Positions 45,080-57,235 of a stretch of DNA of 64,000 nt are shown here, in pieces. The translations under genes were made by a program, and so were the position numbers. Below the pieces are notes generated by a model. It saw only the letters and a list, made by a program, of their open reading frames with translations. It was not told the origin of the DNA and searched no databases. The number at the start of each line of letters is the position of its first letter. The first letter of the stretch is position 1. Source of the DNA: Gymnothorax reevesii (taxonomy: Eukaryota; Chordata; Actinopteri; Anguilliformes; Muraenidae); the NCBI GenBank assembly GCA_029721435.1, contig CM056577.1:114760219-114824218 (forward strand), read 5' to 3'.

Positions 45080-46510
45080 TCAAATATTATTAACTGCTCT
45101 CCTCAGTCAGGTATATTTCCTGCAGCACTTAAAAAGCTGTCACTGAAACACTTCTGAAGAAATGCAACAGCCGCACAAATCAAATTGATGCAACAGTTAT
45201 GTCTAACTGTAAGCCCGTCTCCAACATACTGGTCCTCAGCAAAATACTTGAAAAGACAGTTTATTCCCAGCCGAGTTACTATCTAACACCAAACAGCCTT
45301 TTAGATATTAATCAATCAGGTTTTGATCTCACCATAGCACAGAAATTGTACTGATCAAAATTGTAAACAATCAGCAAATTAACAAAGACTCCAATAAATA
45401 TTTTATTCCCATGCTCCTAGATGTCAGTCCTGCCTTCAGCAGTGTTATCCATGATATTTTAAGAGTTCAAAAATGGGTCAGGTTATCTGACTCAGTTCTA
45501 AATTGGTTCAAAACGTTTTGTACTTGCAGGTAAGGCAGGTTTTTGTATCTGGAGACAGAGTGGGAATTATATGTGTGGGGTACCCCAAGGTTTGATTCTC
45601 GGGCCATTATTATCATAATTATTATTAAACTCCATGTGTTCTATATGTTCCCACTTGCATGTGTTGTAAAAAAACACTAAAATGTGCAATAATTATGCAG
45701 ATTTTTCACAACTGTACCTATCCCTATCTCCTGATTACCAAGATCCGACCAATTTCCTAACACATTGTAATGAAAATATTCCAATATAAAGATATTAAAG
45801 AACTGTTTACAACTAAACAAAGATAAAAAAGAAATATTAATCACTGGTTTAACGGCTCAAAGACCGAAAACTGCCTCTGATCTTAGTTCGCTGTCTCTTT
45901 GAAGCAAAAGTGAAGGCAGAAATCAGGGCGTAATCACAGACAGCAATCCAAATTTTAAGAGCAATGCCAATCATCCCACTAGATCAACCTTCGACTAACT
46001 CAAAATTATTTCAAAACTGAGGTATTCAGTCAAAATGAGACTGCGTGAATTTACAACAAGTAGACTAGACAACTGAACTGGTCTGTTCACCGGCTTACCA
46101 AAATCAAAAGCTGTGCGGTGACTACTTAATTCAAAATGTAGAAGCAGGTGTTTTCAGTAGAGGTAAAAAGTCTTAACACATTACACCTGTTCTGAGATTT
46201 CTGTTCTGGCTACCCCTAAAAACTAGGATTGATTATAAAATTATGCTTGTTTACAAAGCTCTAAATGGCCCAGCACCTTGTAACATAAAAGGCAAGCTAA
46301 TTAGATACAAAGCAGCAAGAAGTCTCAGGTGCACAGGCAGTGGTCTTTTCATCATCCCTCATACTAACTTTACAGCAGGGGAGAGTGTTTTTTGTATTTA
46401 TGGCCCAAGTAGACGGAACTTCTCACCTGTGGACCTGAGCGGCCCCTGCAGTGAACGCTTTCAAGAGCAGGTTAAAAACCTTACTTTTCACCACAACTTA
46501 TGGCCATGTT
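45080..46510 (+). pseudogene. L2/Rex-like LINE reverse transcriptase relic
   Basis: On the plus strand, scattered over all three frames, are reverse transcriptase landmarks in the correct order. They are GIFPAALKKLS at about 45115; a GF-containing block near 45325; the equivalent of LLDLSAAFDTV near 45420 (LDVSPAFSSVI); CGVPQGLILGPLL at about 45575; and a YADxxQLYLS block at about 45697. The 3' coding tail is clearest: LVYKALNGPAPCNIKGKLI, then SLRCTGSGLFIIPH, inside the open frame starting at 46243. Many stops and frameshifts make it inactive. It is of the CR1/L2 type common in fish. Confidence 0.8.
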
Positions 46511-46513
46511 CTG

Positions 46514-46556
<43 letters not shown>

Positions 46557-46557
46557 T
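46511..46557. repeat. (TG)n microsatellite
   Basis: This is a nearly pure TG repeat directly after the LINE coding tail, probably part of or grown from its 3' end. Confidence 0.9.
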
Positions 46558-46599
46558 TTGTATATTTTGATACTCGTATTTTCTGATTCCTGTATAACT

Positions 46600-47215
46600 T
46601 CCCTTACACCTGTTGTCACCTCCACCAGGAGGTTATGTTTTTGCTTCGGTTTGTTTATTGCCCTCCCCACAAACAACGTGCGGGAGCGGTTATGTTTTTG
46701 TCTCTGTTCATTTATTTATTCATCGGTGTGTGGGTCTGTCTGTGGGCAGACTACAGGCCGCAGATAATTTTCATATCTTACAGAGGGGTGGACCATTACC
46801 GACCAAGTGAGATGTGATTCGTTTTTGGTGCACATCCGGATCAAACTGTGGATTCTGGATCACTTCGTAAATTTTGTAAACATTGGGAGATTTCCACATT
46901 TTCTTTAATAACTCCATCAAAGACATCATAAATCACTTGAATATCAACACACTATAGCCCTCCAGGGAGGGCAAACACTAAGAGTATTTCGATCTGGATC
47001 TGGGTATGTGGCCTCTGGACACACCCTCTAGTTTATTTATTTGTTTTCTGTCTGTTAGCAGGATATCTCGAAAATGGCCGCATAGATACAACCAAACTTT
47101 TTTTAGAGAAGAACGAGAGGAACAAGTATTTAAATTTTGGCATATCTAGGCCAAAGTACAACTGAGACAACAAAGTTCAAATCCAGCTATGCTGGCGGAG
47201 GTAGGGCCTCTTGTG
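46600..47215. repeat. Interspersed repeat of the GGAGGTTATGTTTT type
   Basis: It begins CCAGGAGGTTATGTTTTTGC and contains GGTGCACATCCGGATCAA and GGGAGGGCAAACAC. It finishes near GCGGAGGTAGGGCCTCTTG. This is the layout of a widespread fish repeat (CCxxxxAGGAGGTTATGTTTTC ... GCGGAGGTCTGCGCTCT). Two partial modules seem joined, since AGGAGGTTATG text occurs at 46628 and a related GTTATGTTTTTG at 46690. The class is not determined. Confidence 0.6.
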
Positions 47216-47757
47216 AGTCCAGCTTTAGTTACATATTTATCTTTTTCAGTACCGCGATTGTGTTGCAATTGTACTGGCACTTTATGTAAAGGAAATTGTG
47301 TGGCTGTGCATATGAAATGTGCTGCATAAAGTTTGACTTGATTTGACCACAAGGAAAACAGGCTGTGACCTATAAATGTGCATCTGACATTATTTCAGCA
47401 GTTGGTTCAGCCGGTGGAAAGAACATACGGCCATTGTGTGAGCTGTGAGGGAATCAAATTAATGTATCTGAAGAAATTACACCTCAATATTTAAAACATC
47501 TACTGATTAACCAGCAAACAAAAGATGTACGTTATTTTAGGAAACGGATTGGGTTGTTCTGCAGCAATATGTTCCATAGCCTGAGGGACAGGGAGCCAAC
47601 AGATGTGACCAGATCTGCAGCAGCTCACCAGATACATTTCTCTGCGCAGACAGGCCAGAAGGTAAATAATATTAAAAATAATATTTTAAGTAATATCTCT
47701 TCATTATTGTTCAGTGTTACTGGGTCATTGTCACACTCCATTGCACACACTGTGTGA
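47216..47757. other. ptpru intron, nothing recognised
   Basis: This is AT-rich intron. The short ORF at 47554-47757 (plus) has no recognisable identity. Confidence 0.5.
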
Positions 47758-48235
47758 GTGTATACCTGTATATGAACACCAATTAGCCACAAGATGAAAA
47801 CCATCTGCCTGATATGGTGTAGGTCCTCGTCGTGCCTCCGAAACAGCTCCATCAAACATCCTCTTCAATTCCCAGACTCAGGGTTTCCCAACAGAACATT
47901 TCCCGGAGCATCACGCTCCTCCCGACAGCTAGTCCTCTTGCCAGAGTGCATCATGATGCCATCTCAACCCCAGGTTAATGGGGCACACGTACCCAGCTGA
48001 TGCACGCGACTTAAAAAAAAAGTGGGGCTAGGCGACCCTTCAGGTCCAGTTACATTCATGCTCTGACCCACTCATTTCACTTTAACGATTCGTCTCACAT
48101 TCAACGTGGCAACTATGTAGATTAATTTTTCACTTACCGTCAAAAGTTCCTCGGCACGCACTCTTGTCACGAGATAATCAAAGTTATTTTCTCCATATGT
48201 GACTGGTTTTAATGTTTTGGTTCATTGGAGCATAT
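47758..48235 (-). mobile_element. Internally deleted Tc1-like element
   Basis: The ends pair loosely: left ATTAGCCACAAGATGAAAACC and right GGTTTTAATGTTTTGGTTCA. The left interior reads CTGATATGGTGTAGGTCC, GTGCCTCCGAAACAGCTC, then CAGGGTTTCCCAACAGAACA, AGTGCATCATGATGCCAT, and CTGATGCACGCGACTTAAAA. These follow, with large deletions, the order in a common fish Tc1-like element read antisense to its transposase. About 0.48 kb of the usual 1.3 kb or more remains. It is inactive. Confidence 0.65.
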
Positions 48236-48314
48236 ATGCATACTTGCCCAATGTAAATATGTGCAATTATTTCCCCTTTATTCTATTTTTCTCAGGGTTT
48301 GACCATATAAACCA

Positions 48315-48436
48315 TACACAGTAAAACGTTCAGTGTTAAATCAACACTTGAAGAGTCTATTTGGGTCCACGCGGATCCGCGTAGATCCAAATAGACTCTT
48401 TTAGTGTTGATCTAACACTGAACTTTTTGCTGTGTA
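48315..48436. mobile_element. Palindromic MITE (122 bp)
   Basis: The ends TACACAGTAAAACGTTCAGT and CACTGAACTTTTTGCTGTGTA are inverted repeats. The palindrome continues through GAGTCTATTTGG and CCAAATAGACTC to a short centre around GGATCCGCG. TA at each end could be the target duplication. It has no coding capacity. It should form a near-complete hairpin. Confidence 0.85.
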
Positions 48437-48794
48437 CACTGCTGAGTGTGAAGCCAGATAAAAGCGTATTGAAGTATTGAAGAGAAAATGGAGACAGAAA
48501 AGAGAGAGTCTCAGCGAGAGAGAGAGACAGAGAGAGAAGAGAGAGAGGAAGCATGACAGTAAGGTTGGAGAGCAAGAAAATAATACCAGGTGAGAGATCA
48601 AGAGAGCAGGTCAGAGCAACGGGAAGAGAAGCGGCACAGAGAGGATAAAAGCCAGAGAAAGCAAATCAACGGCCGAACCGGTGGAATGAGAGAGGGCATA
48701 GAGAGAGGAGAGGAGAGAGGGATAAGGGCGGAGAGATGGATGGTGCCTTTGGAAACAAGGTGGGTGTGGGGCGAAGTAAAATAAAGTCACTTAC
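48437..48794. other. ptpru intron, purine-rich (GAGAGA) tract
   Basis: From about 48480 to 48780 the plus strand is dominated by GAGAGA/GGAGAG words, so the minus strand just downstream (in gene sense) of the 30-bp exon is pyrimidine-rich. The ORF at 48590-48784 is low complexity. Confidence 0.7.
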
Positions 48795-48824
48795 GGGTAG
48801 TATGAGTACAAGTAGAAATCTCTC
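48795..48824 (-). CDS. ptpru: ptpru micro-exon: RDFYLYSYYP (30 bp)
   Basis: This 30-bp exon has an acceptor ending cccttctag and donor gtaagt, entering and leaving in phase 2. It encodes the end of Gly, then RDFYLYSYY and the first two bases of Pro. Joined to neighbours it gives ..VKKG-RDFYLYSYYP-RKPVNI, matching the RDHYAYSYYPKPVN stretch of mammalian PTPRU just inside the membrane. It is too short for any ORF caller. Both phases and both splice sites fit exactly. Confidence 0.92.
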
Positions 48825-51589
48825 CTAGAAGGGAGAAAGAAGAGAACAAAAACAGTGAAGAAGAATTATGAAACTCTTTGTCACCAGCCATGAATATAAA
48901 CACTCCGCGCACCTCTTTCTTCTCATTTCTTTCTTCTCCTCTCATCCTCGTAAATACACACCTTCTTTTATTGTGTAACGAGCACAATGTGGGCTCGCTC
49001 GCATCTGTCACGTCTAACAATGCAGACCCCAAAATCTATTACAATAATTCATAATCATTACAGCTAACTGCTGTAATCTATCCTTACGCCAAGGGATATC
49101 TGTAACTTGCCAAGAAACTAAGCCATAAATCTATGTGAGGAAGGGAGGGAGGGAGGGCTTCGTACATACACTATATAACTAAACCTGTCTACATAGAAAA
49201 TTAACATTTTAAAAGACTAAGTATCTCACATTTGAGATATTTCAGTATCATTTCAGTTGGATGTAGAATGAATTGGTCAGTATGGCCTGACTGGAGAGAC
49301 ATTTAGCTTCCATTTGAGGCCAAATACTGAGAGAGCGACAATTTCATAACCACGGAGCTGAGTTGTATGAAAATTTTCTGAAGGCTGAAAGTTTGTCCTA
49401 TCAGCCCATACTATCAAATTCTTTCCAAATTCAATGTCAGATATTTGGAATTTTGAATACCCCATTTTCACTGAGATTTTGACTACATGGTGGTTCAGGG
49501 ACTGCCTTCACAAAACAACTTAAAAGTCAAAAAGTAGGGCTCGCTAATTTTGTTGAAGACAAAATTTACATTTCAGTGCAAATTTCATTGCGAGCGGCAG
49601 AACAGCAGACGAGGACTGAACAAAAAGCTGCTTTAGTGGGGCCTGATGTAAGCGATCCGAGTTAGTGAATTCAGAGACTCTTTAAAAAAAACACTGACCT
49701 TTCAAAATGGGAGGGATTCACAATTATAGAAGAGTTGGTAGTCGTTGGCAGCGAGGCGTAACATCACGCTAGTCGCTGTCAGACATTGTTATTCCAGCCC
49801 AGCAATTACAAGCGCGCGTGCATATCCACTAATTATTGTACAAGCCACCAAGCAAGTAAAAGACCAACAATTTTCCAAATATATATAGGCTTCTTCACTA
49901 GTCAGCTTTCATTTTTTGATTTCGTGTTGAATCAGTGGCACTACGCCCACATTACTTAATAAAATTAGAATATAGTGACACAACGCCCACAATATCTTAT
50001 AAAATTAGTATATGGTGGCATGATCAATACCACCCACTGCATAGTTGCTATGATGAGTTCATGGACAAACGTTCATTCCCTATCGACAAACCGCTGCGTA
50101 TAAGAATGTAAATCGAGCCCCATCTCCGTGTTACGGAATGCTCCCAGTTCCTCAGTGAGGGCTGGTCGCAGTCGCTTCATGATTACATGTTTTCAGAAGC
50201 TAGGAGCCTTTCGTGCCACCCAGGGTATAATAAAATGTTTTCTGAATATGGTATCAGAAGGTGAATTTCATTTTAAAACCATATTGTATGAAGAGAAATC
50301 TAAGCAAGGGATTGATGAGAAAGAATGATGAAATCCACTCAAAATTCTCTCAAGATCAAAATGTCCTTCCACAGTAAACCACTTTGGCTGCGTACTGTAT
50401 TCAGATTTTTTTTTTTTAAACTGGTTCGACAGTTATGGATTTATTATACCCTTTTCATAGCAACTATGATCTGCATATAATTGAGATTATCACAATTTCG
50501 AAGTCTCCCCTCCCACAGATAACTGCTCCCCACACATCCCACGAGAGGTGGCAGGGGTAATCTTCCCAAAAAAGCACACTTTTTCCCGCTCAATTACCAG
50601 CTAATCTGCAGGTCACCCTCCTGCCCGGCCCAGAACCGAGCGCATAATTCAATTATGCTCTCGGCTAATGAAATACTTCATGCTCAGATAAACTCGTTAG
50701 ATTGCTGGTCTCTCAGCCCGGTTCTGCCAGCGTTGAGGGCAGAGGAGTGTTTCACACTGTCTCAAAACACCTGCATATAACACCAGCCTCTTCCCTGGGC
50801 TCAAATGTACAGAGACACCTGCTGAAAAGCTAATCTACACCCCGACATTTTGGGTTGAGAGAAGAGGAGGGAAGGAAGAAACCAATAAAATGTCCTTTTT
50901 AAATGAATAAAAAGAAAATTCATATCTTCGCTTGCTCGTCAGAAAATCATCATTTCCCAAGCCTATAATGCCTGATTTCACATAAGGACAGGACTTCATC
51001 TCTTTGGGGAAGTTGAGAAGTTTCATCACTTCCACTCTGACATAATGTCACGTGGCAGAAACAGCCCTCGGAATCGTACAAACAAAAATACAATACGGTG
51101 CCGGTTACAGTGTTCAGCAAATTGTTATTCCTTTTAGAAGACGTATGATCAGGATGTATGAAGAAGGTGGAACACCACTCGGTCTCGACATTGAAAGCAC
51201 TAGCGCAAGCGAGTATGAGAGCTGGAAGTTACGATGTTATGGCGACTTTCTCATCGCATGCGGCATTCCACATAGCAAGTGATTTTTTTGTTTTTATGGC
51301 CAATACAAGGCATTTCCACTGTGATAATTACAGTAGGTCATGACCTTACTCTAATATTCCCCATATCGCAGTTCTCGGGTGAAAGCCAAGGCTCACATGA
51401 ATGAAGGTCAGCCAAATGAGACCGCCAATTGTAAAGCAGCAATGGGCCATGGCTTGCCTCTTAACCGATATGGACATGCTACGGCGAGGGCCCTATCAGT
51501 GCAACTCAACTGTGCAAACAGGGGTACATGTTTAGAAACTGGTTTGGTACACGATGGCATCCCCCACCCCCACCTTTGCCCAAACTCAC
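48825..51589. other. ptpru intron, 2.8 kb, little recognised
   Basis: This is AT-rich intron. A two-copy, about 41-bp tandem duplication (GCACTACGCCCACATTACTT / ACACAACGCCCACAATATCT) lies at about 49936-50020. ORFs at 50128-50328 and 51052-51282 (plus) show no recognisable domain. A (GGGA)n run lies near 49143-49156. Confidence 0.5.
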
Positions 51590-51728
51590 CCCTTCTTCAC
51601 GATGATGATGATGGCCCCCAGCAGTAAGATGAGGAGGGCCAGGCCCCCAGCACAGGCCCCCAGGATCAGCCCAACCTCCTCTGTGTGCTGAGACACCTCC
51701 AGAGCTCGCTTATTGTCCCGGCAGGCCG
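51590..51728 (-). CDS. ptpru: ptpru exon: transmembrane helix
   Basis: This 139-bp exon has an acceptor ending catctctcag and donor gtgagt, phase 1 to phase 2. It encodes [17 protein letters not shown], then a hydrophobic run [19 protein letters not shown] continuing GAIIIIV, and a stop-transfer KKG. Mammalian PTPRU has [30 protein letters not shown] at the same place, which makes this the strongest single piece of evidence for PTPRU. The helix is about 25 residues. Outside (N-terminal) is the end of the membrane-proximal region; inside is the juxtamembrane tail. Confidence 0.97.
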
Positions 51729-51863
51729 CTGAGAGATGGACAGACAGACACAAGGACAAAGAGAGGTACTGTCATCTCCGTACAGTGTCACTGTATGACA
51801 TACAGACTACACACCACTCCAAATACAACAGCAAAGGGCACGTCCTCTGACCATTAGTTGGGG
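51729..51863. other. ptpru intron, short unique stretch
   Basis: This holds the acceptor side of the transmembrane exon, with a possible branch point in the first 40 bp; no pattern is decisive. Confidence 0.5.
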
Positions 51864-51876
51864 TGTGAGTGCGTGT

Positions 51877-51931
<55 letters not shown>

Positions 51932-51952
51932 CGTGTGTGTGTGTGTGTGTGT
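51864..51952. repeat. (TG)n(CG)n(TG)n alternating purine-pyrimidine tract
   Basis: This is almost uninterrupted GT/GC alternation for about 85 bp with a GCGCGCGCGC core, flanked by pure (GT)n. It lies about 135 bp upstream, in gene sense, of the transmembrane exon. Confidence 0.95.
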
Positions 51953-53128
51953 AGAATTAAGCAAACAGGACACTCTAGGATAAATTAATTTAAATGTAGC
52001 CAAGAAATGAACAACTTGTTTTCTTTTCTATTTAGTTTTTGTTGGTTGGAAGGTCAGATTAATGATGGTAAAATAGCCTGACATTTATGGTGATATTATT
52101 TTTGGCCTTTAAAAAACCAACGATTTCTATGCAGTATGTGCAGATTTTTTATATACACGGTTATTGTCTCCTGCAAATGTCTTGGGCTCCCTAGATTTAT
52201 TTGGTGTACATTTAGCCTAAAACTACTTTTTCCACTGTCAATATTATTGATGTCAATAAAACAATAAAAGTGATTTTCTAAATTTCTCTGCAAAAAATTA
52301 TAAAATTTACAGTGAAATATCCATATTTTGTGAGGAAAAATAGAAGAGCGCTGGGCCTCCACAAAGTCCTGTTTTCAGCATCGTCAAGACCTTCTGGAAT
52401 AATCTAAAGAAATGCACGTGAGACATCCAGCCTAGAGAAGAAATGCGGCAAGTGCTCCAATATACTTGGAACAACCTAGTGATTTGTCATACTAATCATG
52501 ACAGTGTACCATAGGGAACTGAGTCAGTTACATCATATTTTGATTTGGTGAATTTTTTTACTCCTTTTCATTGTACATTTTACAAAATGTTCTACAAAAA
52601 TGCTACATTTCATTATTTTTTTTAAAGAATCTTGGTTCCCTATTATTTGTTAACGTGCCTCAGACTTGAACACAGAACTCTATGATGTGGTTTTTAATGC
52701 ATAAGTTTTACATGCATAATGTGATACTTGGGGTGACGCATTAATATGTTGAAAGGTTTAGAGTTCATGAGTAATGATGCTGTTGCTCTTTGCAAGGGTA
52801 TAACCTAAGTTTGAAAAAAACTGGGGGTGTTAAACTACAATGCCTCAAAAAATGCCAACCTTTTTGGAGGTCTCTGGGTATGCCCGTCCAGAATAAATAA
52901 ATTAAGTTCTAGGAAGAACGTACTTGCGAATTACCAAACTTGCATCAGTACATGAAATTGCCATCGAAATCATGAGAAGTTAGTTTCATCAATTTAATGC
53001 CATATGATTGGGTGGTGATTTAGCAGAGCAACCTCCCTTCCCCTTTCATTTCATTCTTTTTGTGTCTCTACAGCCTTTCCCTAATCTTAACAATAACCAA
53101 TGCATGCCGAACCCAAACCCTTACCCTA
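51953..53128. other. ptpru intron, nothing recognised
   Basis: This is AT-rich intron. The minus-strand frame at 52096-52362 has no recognisable domain. Confidence 0.5.
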
Positions 53129-53873
53129 ACCTTAACCTATCCCTGATTCTGAACTTACCCCTAACCTTAACCTATCCCTGATTCTGACCTTACCCCTAAC
53201 CTTAACCTATCCCTGATTCTGACCTTACCCCTAACCTTAACCTTTCCCTGATTCTGAACTTACCCCTAACCTTAACCTATCCCTGATTCTGACCTTACCC
53301 CTAACCTTAACCTATCCCTGATTCTGAACTTACCCCTAACCTTAACCTATCCCTGATTCTGACCTTACCCCTAACCTTAACCTATCCCTGATTCTGACCT
53401 TACCCCTAACCTTAACCTATCCCTGATTCTGACCTTACCCCTAACCTTAACCTATCCCTGATTCTGACCTTATCCCTAACCTTAACCTATCCCTGATTCT
53501 GACCTTACCCCTAACCTTAACCTATCCCCGATTCTGACCTTACCCCAAACCCTAACCTATCCCTGATTCTGACCTTACCCCTAACCCTAACCTATCCCTG
53601 ATTCTGACCTTACCCCTAACCCTAACCTATCCCTGATTCTGACCTTACCCCTAACCCTAACCTATCCCTGATTCTGACCTTACCCCTAACCTTAACCTAT
53701 CCCTGATTCTGAACTTACCCCTAACCTTAACCTATCCCTGATTCTGACCTTACCCCTAGCCTTAACCTATCCCTGATTCTGACCTTACCCCTAACCTTAA
53801 CCTATCCCTGATTCTGACCTTACCCCTAACCCTAACCTATCCCTGAATCTGACCTTACCCCTAACCTTAACTG
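53129..53873. repeat. 35-bp minisatellite with CCCTAACC-type units, about 21 copies
   Basis: The unit is exactly 35 bp: landmarks CCCTGATTCTGA start at 53141, 53176 and so on to 53841, exactly 20 periods later. Each unit carries CTTACCCCTAACCTTAACC, close to telomeric CCCTAA. Units differ by one or two bases (GACCTT/GAACTT, CCTTAACC/CCCTAACC). Just right of it, AATGTCCCCACTCAATGAG and TCTCACTTTGTAGCAATACA, then a CA tract, resemble the tail of a common fish repeat containing GTCCCCAC, so the array may be an internal expansion of that repeat. Confidence 0.95.
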
Positions 53874-53992
53874 ATAAGTCAAAATTTGCCTTTGTAGCTG
53901 TGAGGGCAGGAGAAAATGTCCACACTTCCCAATAATGTCCCCACTCAATGAGAAAAAAACGTTTTTGGTTCTCACTTTGTAGCAATACAGGA

Positions 53993-54033
53993 ACACGCAC
54001 GCAGGCACACACCCACACACACACACGCATGCA

Positions 54034-54068
<35 letters not shown>

Positions 54069-54071
54069 GCA

Positions 54072-54109
<38 letters not shown>
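53993..54109. repeat. (CA)n microsatellite
   Basis: This is CA/CG-rich and then nearly pure (CA)n. It produces spurious VCVCVC minus-strand frames. Confidence 0.95.
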
Positions 54110-54110
<1 letters not shown>

Positions 54111-55690
54111 GTACTTAAGCCAACAATCAGACCCACCATAATTCAGTGCAAGACACTTACGTCTGAAAAACAGCATCACAGAAGGCAGAAGCAGGATGAA
54201 AAATTGAGTCAAACTGACGATGGACTTCATATCCATAGGAGATAATAACCAGGAGCACTGGTGCATACAGCAACATTCCTCGTTTTTTTCTAAATGCGGC
54301 AGGAAATGCTTAATAATTCTTTTTGTATGCTATTCTGAGACCGACGGCTGCACTGAGCCATTAGTAAGAAGGCAGGTAATTATCCCCAGAAGCAAGATCG
54401 TCTCCGCGTGTGATTATGCTATGAGCGAAAGCGTGCGGCGTGTGAGGGGGGATTGAAAACTGCTGTCTTACCCACTGTGTCTTCACTAATCAAATCTTTA
54501 TGCATTTTATTTCTCAAAACAAAAAAGTCCACAGTAAAAAAAACAAAAACAAAACTGTCTAAACAGGTGCCTTAGTCTTGTGAAGTGAGTTAAAATCTTT
54601 TTTTTTGTTCCTCTTAAGTAGACAAGTAGGACTTTTTAAGATTAGTTTAATTTACACCACTTACACCACTGCTAAATGCATCAAAGTGACTCAACTCGCT
54701 GACAGTATCATTCTCTAATTCAACAACGGATCCAATTCAACTTCAAAATATAGAAACTAGAATGTGTTTGTACTCGTAAAAACAAATACCCACACCCCAC
54801 GCACCCCACCTTCTGCTCCCCACAAACACTGAGACATTACAATTCCCACAAACCCCTAAATAGCGCAAGGCAGCAGTTTAGTAGCCAGCCAATGCACCTA
54901 CAAATTGAGGTAACAACAAAGAGCGGTTTCAGAGTAATATTCCGGAAACTCTTTGACAACGCTGACGCAGATGTCAATGCCGATGCTGAGGGGATCTGAG
55001 CCTAAAGCAATATGCGCCACCCGAGGGGGGTAGGGTGACATAATTAGGCTTAATAAAGCAAAATTTAACACTATAATGATTGTTTAGATGCACTTATTTC
55101 TGTTCTGTTCCCACACTGGATTTCTTCCCTCCAGTTCATAACGCAGGCAGAACTTTTCAGCTTGCCTTTCCCGGAAATTAAAAAAAAAGAGAGATATCTG
55201 ATATCTTCTTTGCCCCCGGTGAAATTGCACTTCACTGCAGGGCAGAGATTAAAACTGTGTGTTGCTGGATCATGTCAAAGTGGGCGATAGTGGCACCGCG
55301 ACTCCCAGAAGGTTTTAAATCAACATTAATTTTCTGGTGTAGCAGTTTCCCAGCTCTGGCCGCCATATTGAGAGCATCTCCGGCGGTGATCCGGAATCCA
55401 GATAAAGGCATCAGCCGGTAATGAGCAGTGCTTCTGTGTGAGAGATGATAGTTTGCACAGATCATTTCTGGCTCCTGTGGGCGAAGAGGCTCTTCTTAGA
55501 CCTGTGGCTAAGTTTATCTGTGTACTTGGCAGAAACTGCCATTCGACAAACTTCTGTCAAACGCAGGTACAGCTCCTTATTACTTCACATCATCGGGTGT
55601 CCAGGAAGGCATCTGTCAGGGACAGCAGTTCGTGTGTACAGATAATACAGACATTGCCCCGACATGTTTTCCAACTTGCTATCAGTGTAG
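54110..55690. other. ptpru intron, 1.6 kb, nothing recognised
   Basis: This is mixed-composition intron. The ORFs at 55232-55465 (minus) and 55438-55716 (plus) were examined for splice-flanked matches to FNIII or PTP segments and none was seen. Confidence 0.5.
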
Positions 55691-57235
55691 TGAGTACAGA
55701 CAAGTCATTCAAGTGAAATCAGAACTGACAGCACTGTCTGCCACTGTGATCAGCAAAGACTGGACTGACTGACGATGTAATCAGTTCAGAAAAGGAAATC
55801 TGTCAGTGTAATCAATGCTTACAGACAAGTCAGTCACTCTTATTGCTACAGTCAAGACGATGAGTCAGTATAATCAGCACAGACAGGATAGTCTATCAGT
55901 GTAATTAGTACTAACTAATCAATCAGTTTAATCAGTACAGACAGTGCCAGTCAAACAGTTTAATCAGCAAAGACAGGGCAGTAATTTAAATCAAAGAAAG
56001 TGCAATCACTACAGACATGGCAGTCAGTCAGTGTTTTCAGTAAAGACAGGGTTAGTGTAATAAGTCAAGGCAGGGATGCTGGTCGGTGAAATCAGGCCAA
56101 TTTTTCAGTGATCAAAACAGCTCAGGCAGACGGTCAGTAATCAGTACAGACAGGGCAGTCAGATGGTGTGATCAGCAAAGAGAGGGCAGTAATTTTAATC
56201 AGTGATGATAAGGAAATCAGAGAGAGTTTAATCAGTACAGACAGGTTAGTCAGTCAGTGTATTCAATACAGACAGGGTCAGCATAATGAATAAAGGCAGG
56301 GATGCCGGTCTGTGATATCAGGCCAGTTTTTCAGTGGTCAGTGCAGATACGTCTGTAATCAGTACAGACACGGCAGTCAGATGGTGTAATCAGCGAAAAT
56401 TAGGGTAGTAGTAATAATCAGTGAAGATAAGGAAGTCAGAGAGAATGTAATCAGTATAGACAGAGCAGTCAGTGAATGTAGTGAGTGCTGAGAGGCGTAG
56501 GTATGTTGGTCAGTGAAATCAGGCTAGATTTTAAGTGGTCAATACAGATACGTCTGTAATCAGTACGAACAGGGCAGTCAGATAGTGTAATCAGCGCAGA
56601 CAGGGCAGTAATTTTAATCAGAGAAGATTAGGAAATCAGAGACAGAGTCATCAGTACAGAAAGGTCAGTCAGTCAGTGTATTCAGTACAGACAGAGTCAG
56701 TGTAATAAATAAAGGCAGAGACGCCGGTCTGTGATATCAGGCCAGTCTTTCAGTGGTCAGTACAGATACGTCTGTTAGCAATACAGATAGGGCAGTCAGA
56801 GAGTGTAATCAGCAAAGGCTAGGCAGTAATTATAATCAGTGAAGATAAGAAAGGCAGCGAGAATGTAATCAGTACAGACAGAGCAGTCAGTGAATGTAGC
56901 CAGTGCAGAGAGGGGTAGGTATGTTGGCCAGTTAAATCAGGCCAGTTTTTCAGTGGTCAGTACAGATACATCTGTAATCAGTACAGACAGGGCAGTCAGA
57001 TGGTGTAATCAGCGAAGACAGGGCAATAATTAAAATCAGTGAGGAGGTCAAAGAGACTGTAATCAGTACAGACAGGGCAGTCAGTGAATGTAGCCAGTGG
57101 AGCGAGAGTAGGTATGTTGGTCAGTGAAATCAGGCAAGTTTTTCAGTGGTCATTACAGATACGTCTGTAAGCGGTACAGACAGGATAGTCAGACAGTGCA
57201 ATCAGACTGGGCAGTCAGTCAATGTAATCAGTGCA
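55691..57235. repeat. Diverged tandem repeat, ~200-bp period built from AATCAGTACAGACAGG-like words
   Basis: CAGATACGTCTGTAATCAGT-like landmarks recur at about 56344, 56545, 56764, 56963 and 57156, spacings of 201, 219, 199 and 193 bp; a weaker one lies near 56122. Within each period, shorter words (CAGTACAGACAGGGCAGTCA; GTAATCAGC; TGTTGGTCAGTGAAATCAGG; TTTTTCAGTGGTCA) recur in order. Left of 56.1 kb the array decays to simple CAGTCAGT-like sequence. It is non-coding. Confidence 0.9.

Noticed and set aside
51052..51282. 76-codon plus-strand ORF near the transmembrane exon
   Set aside because: No recognisable domain, antisense to ptpru, overlapped by another frame; length is expected by chance.
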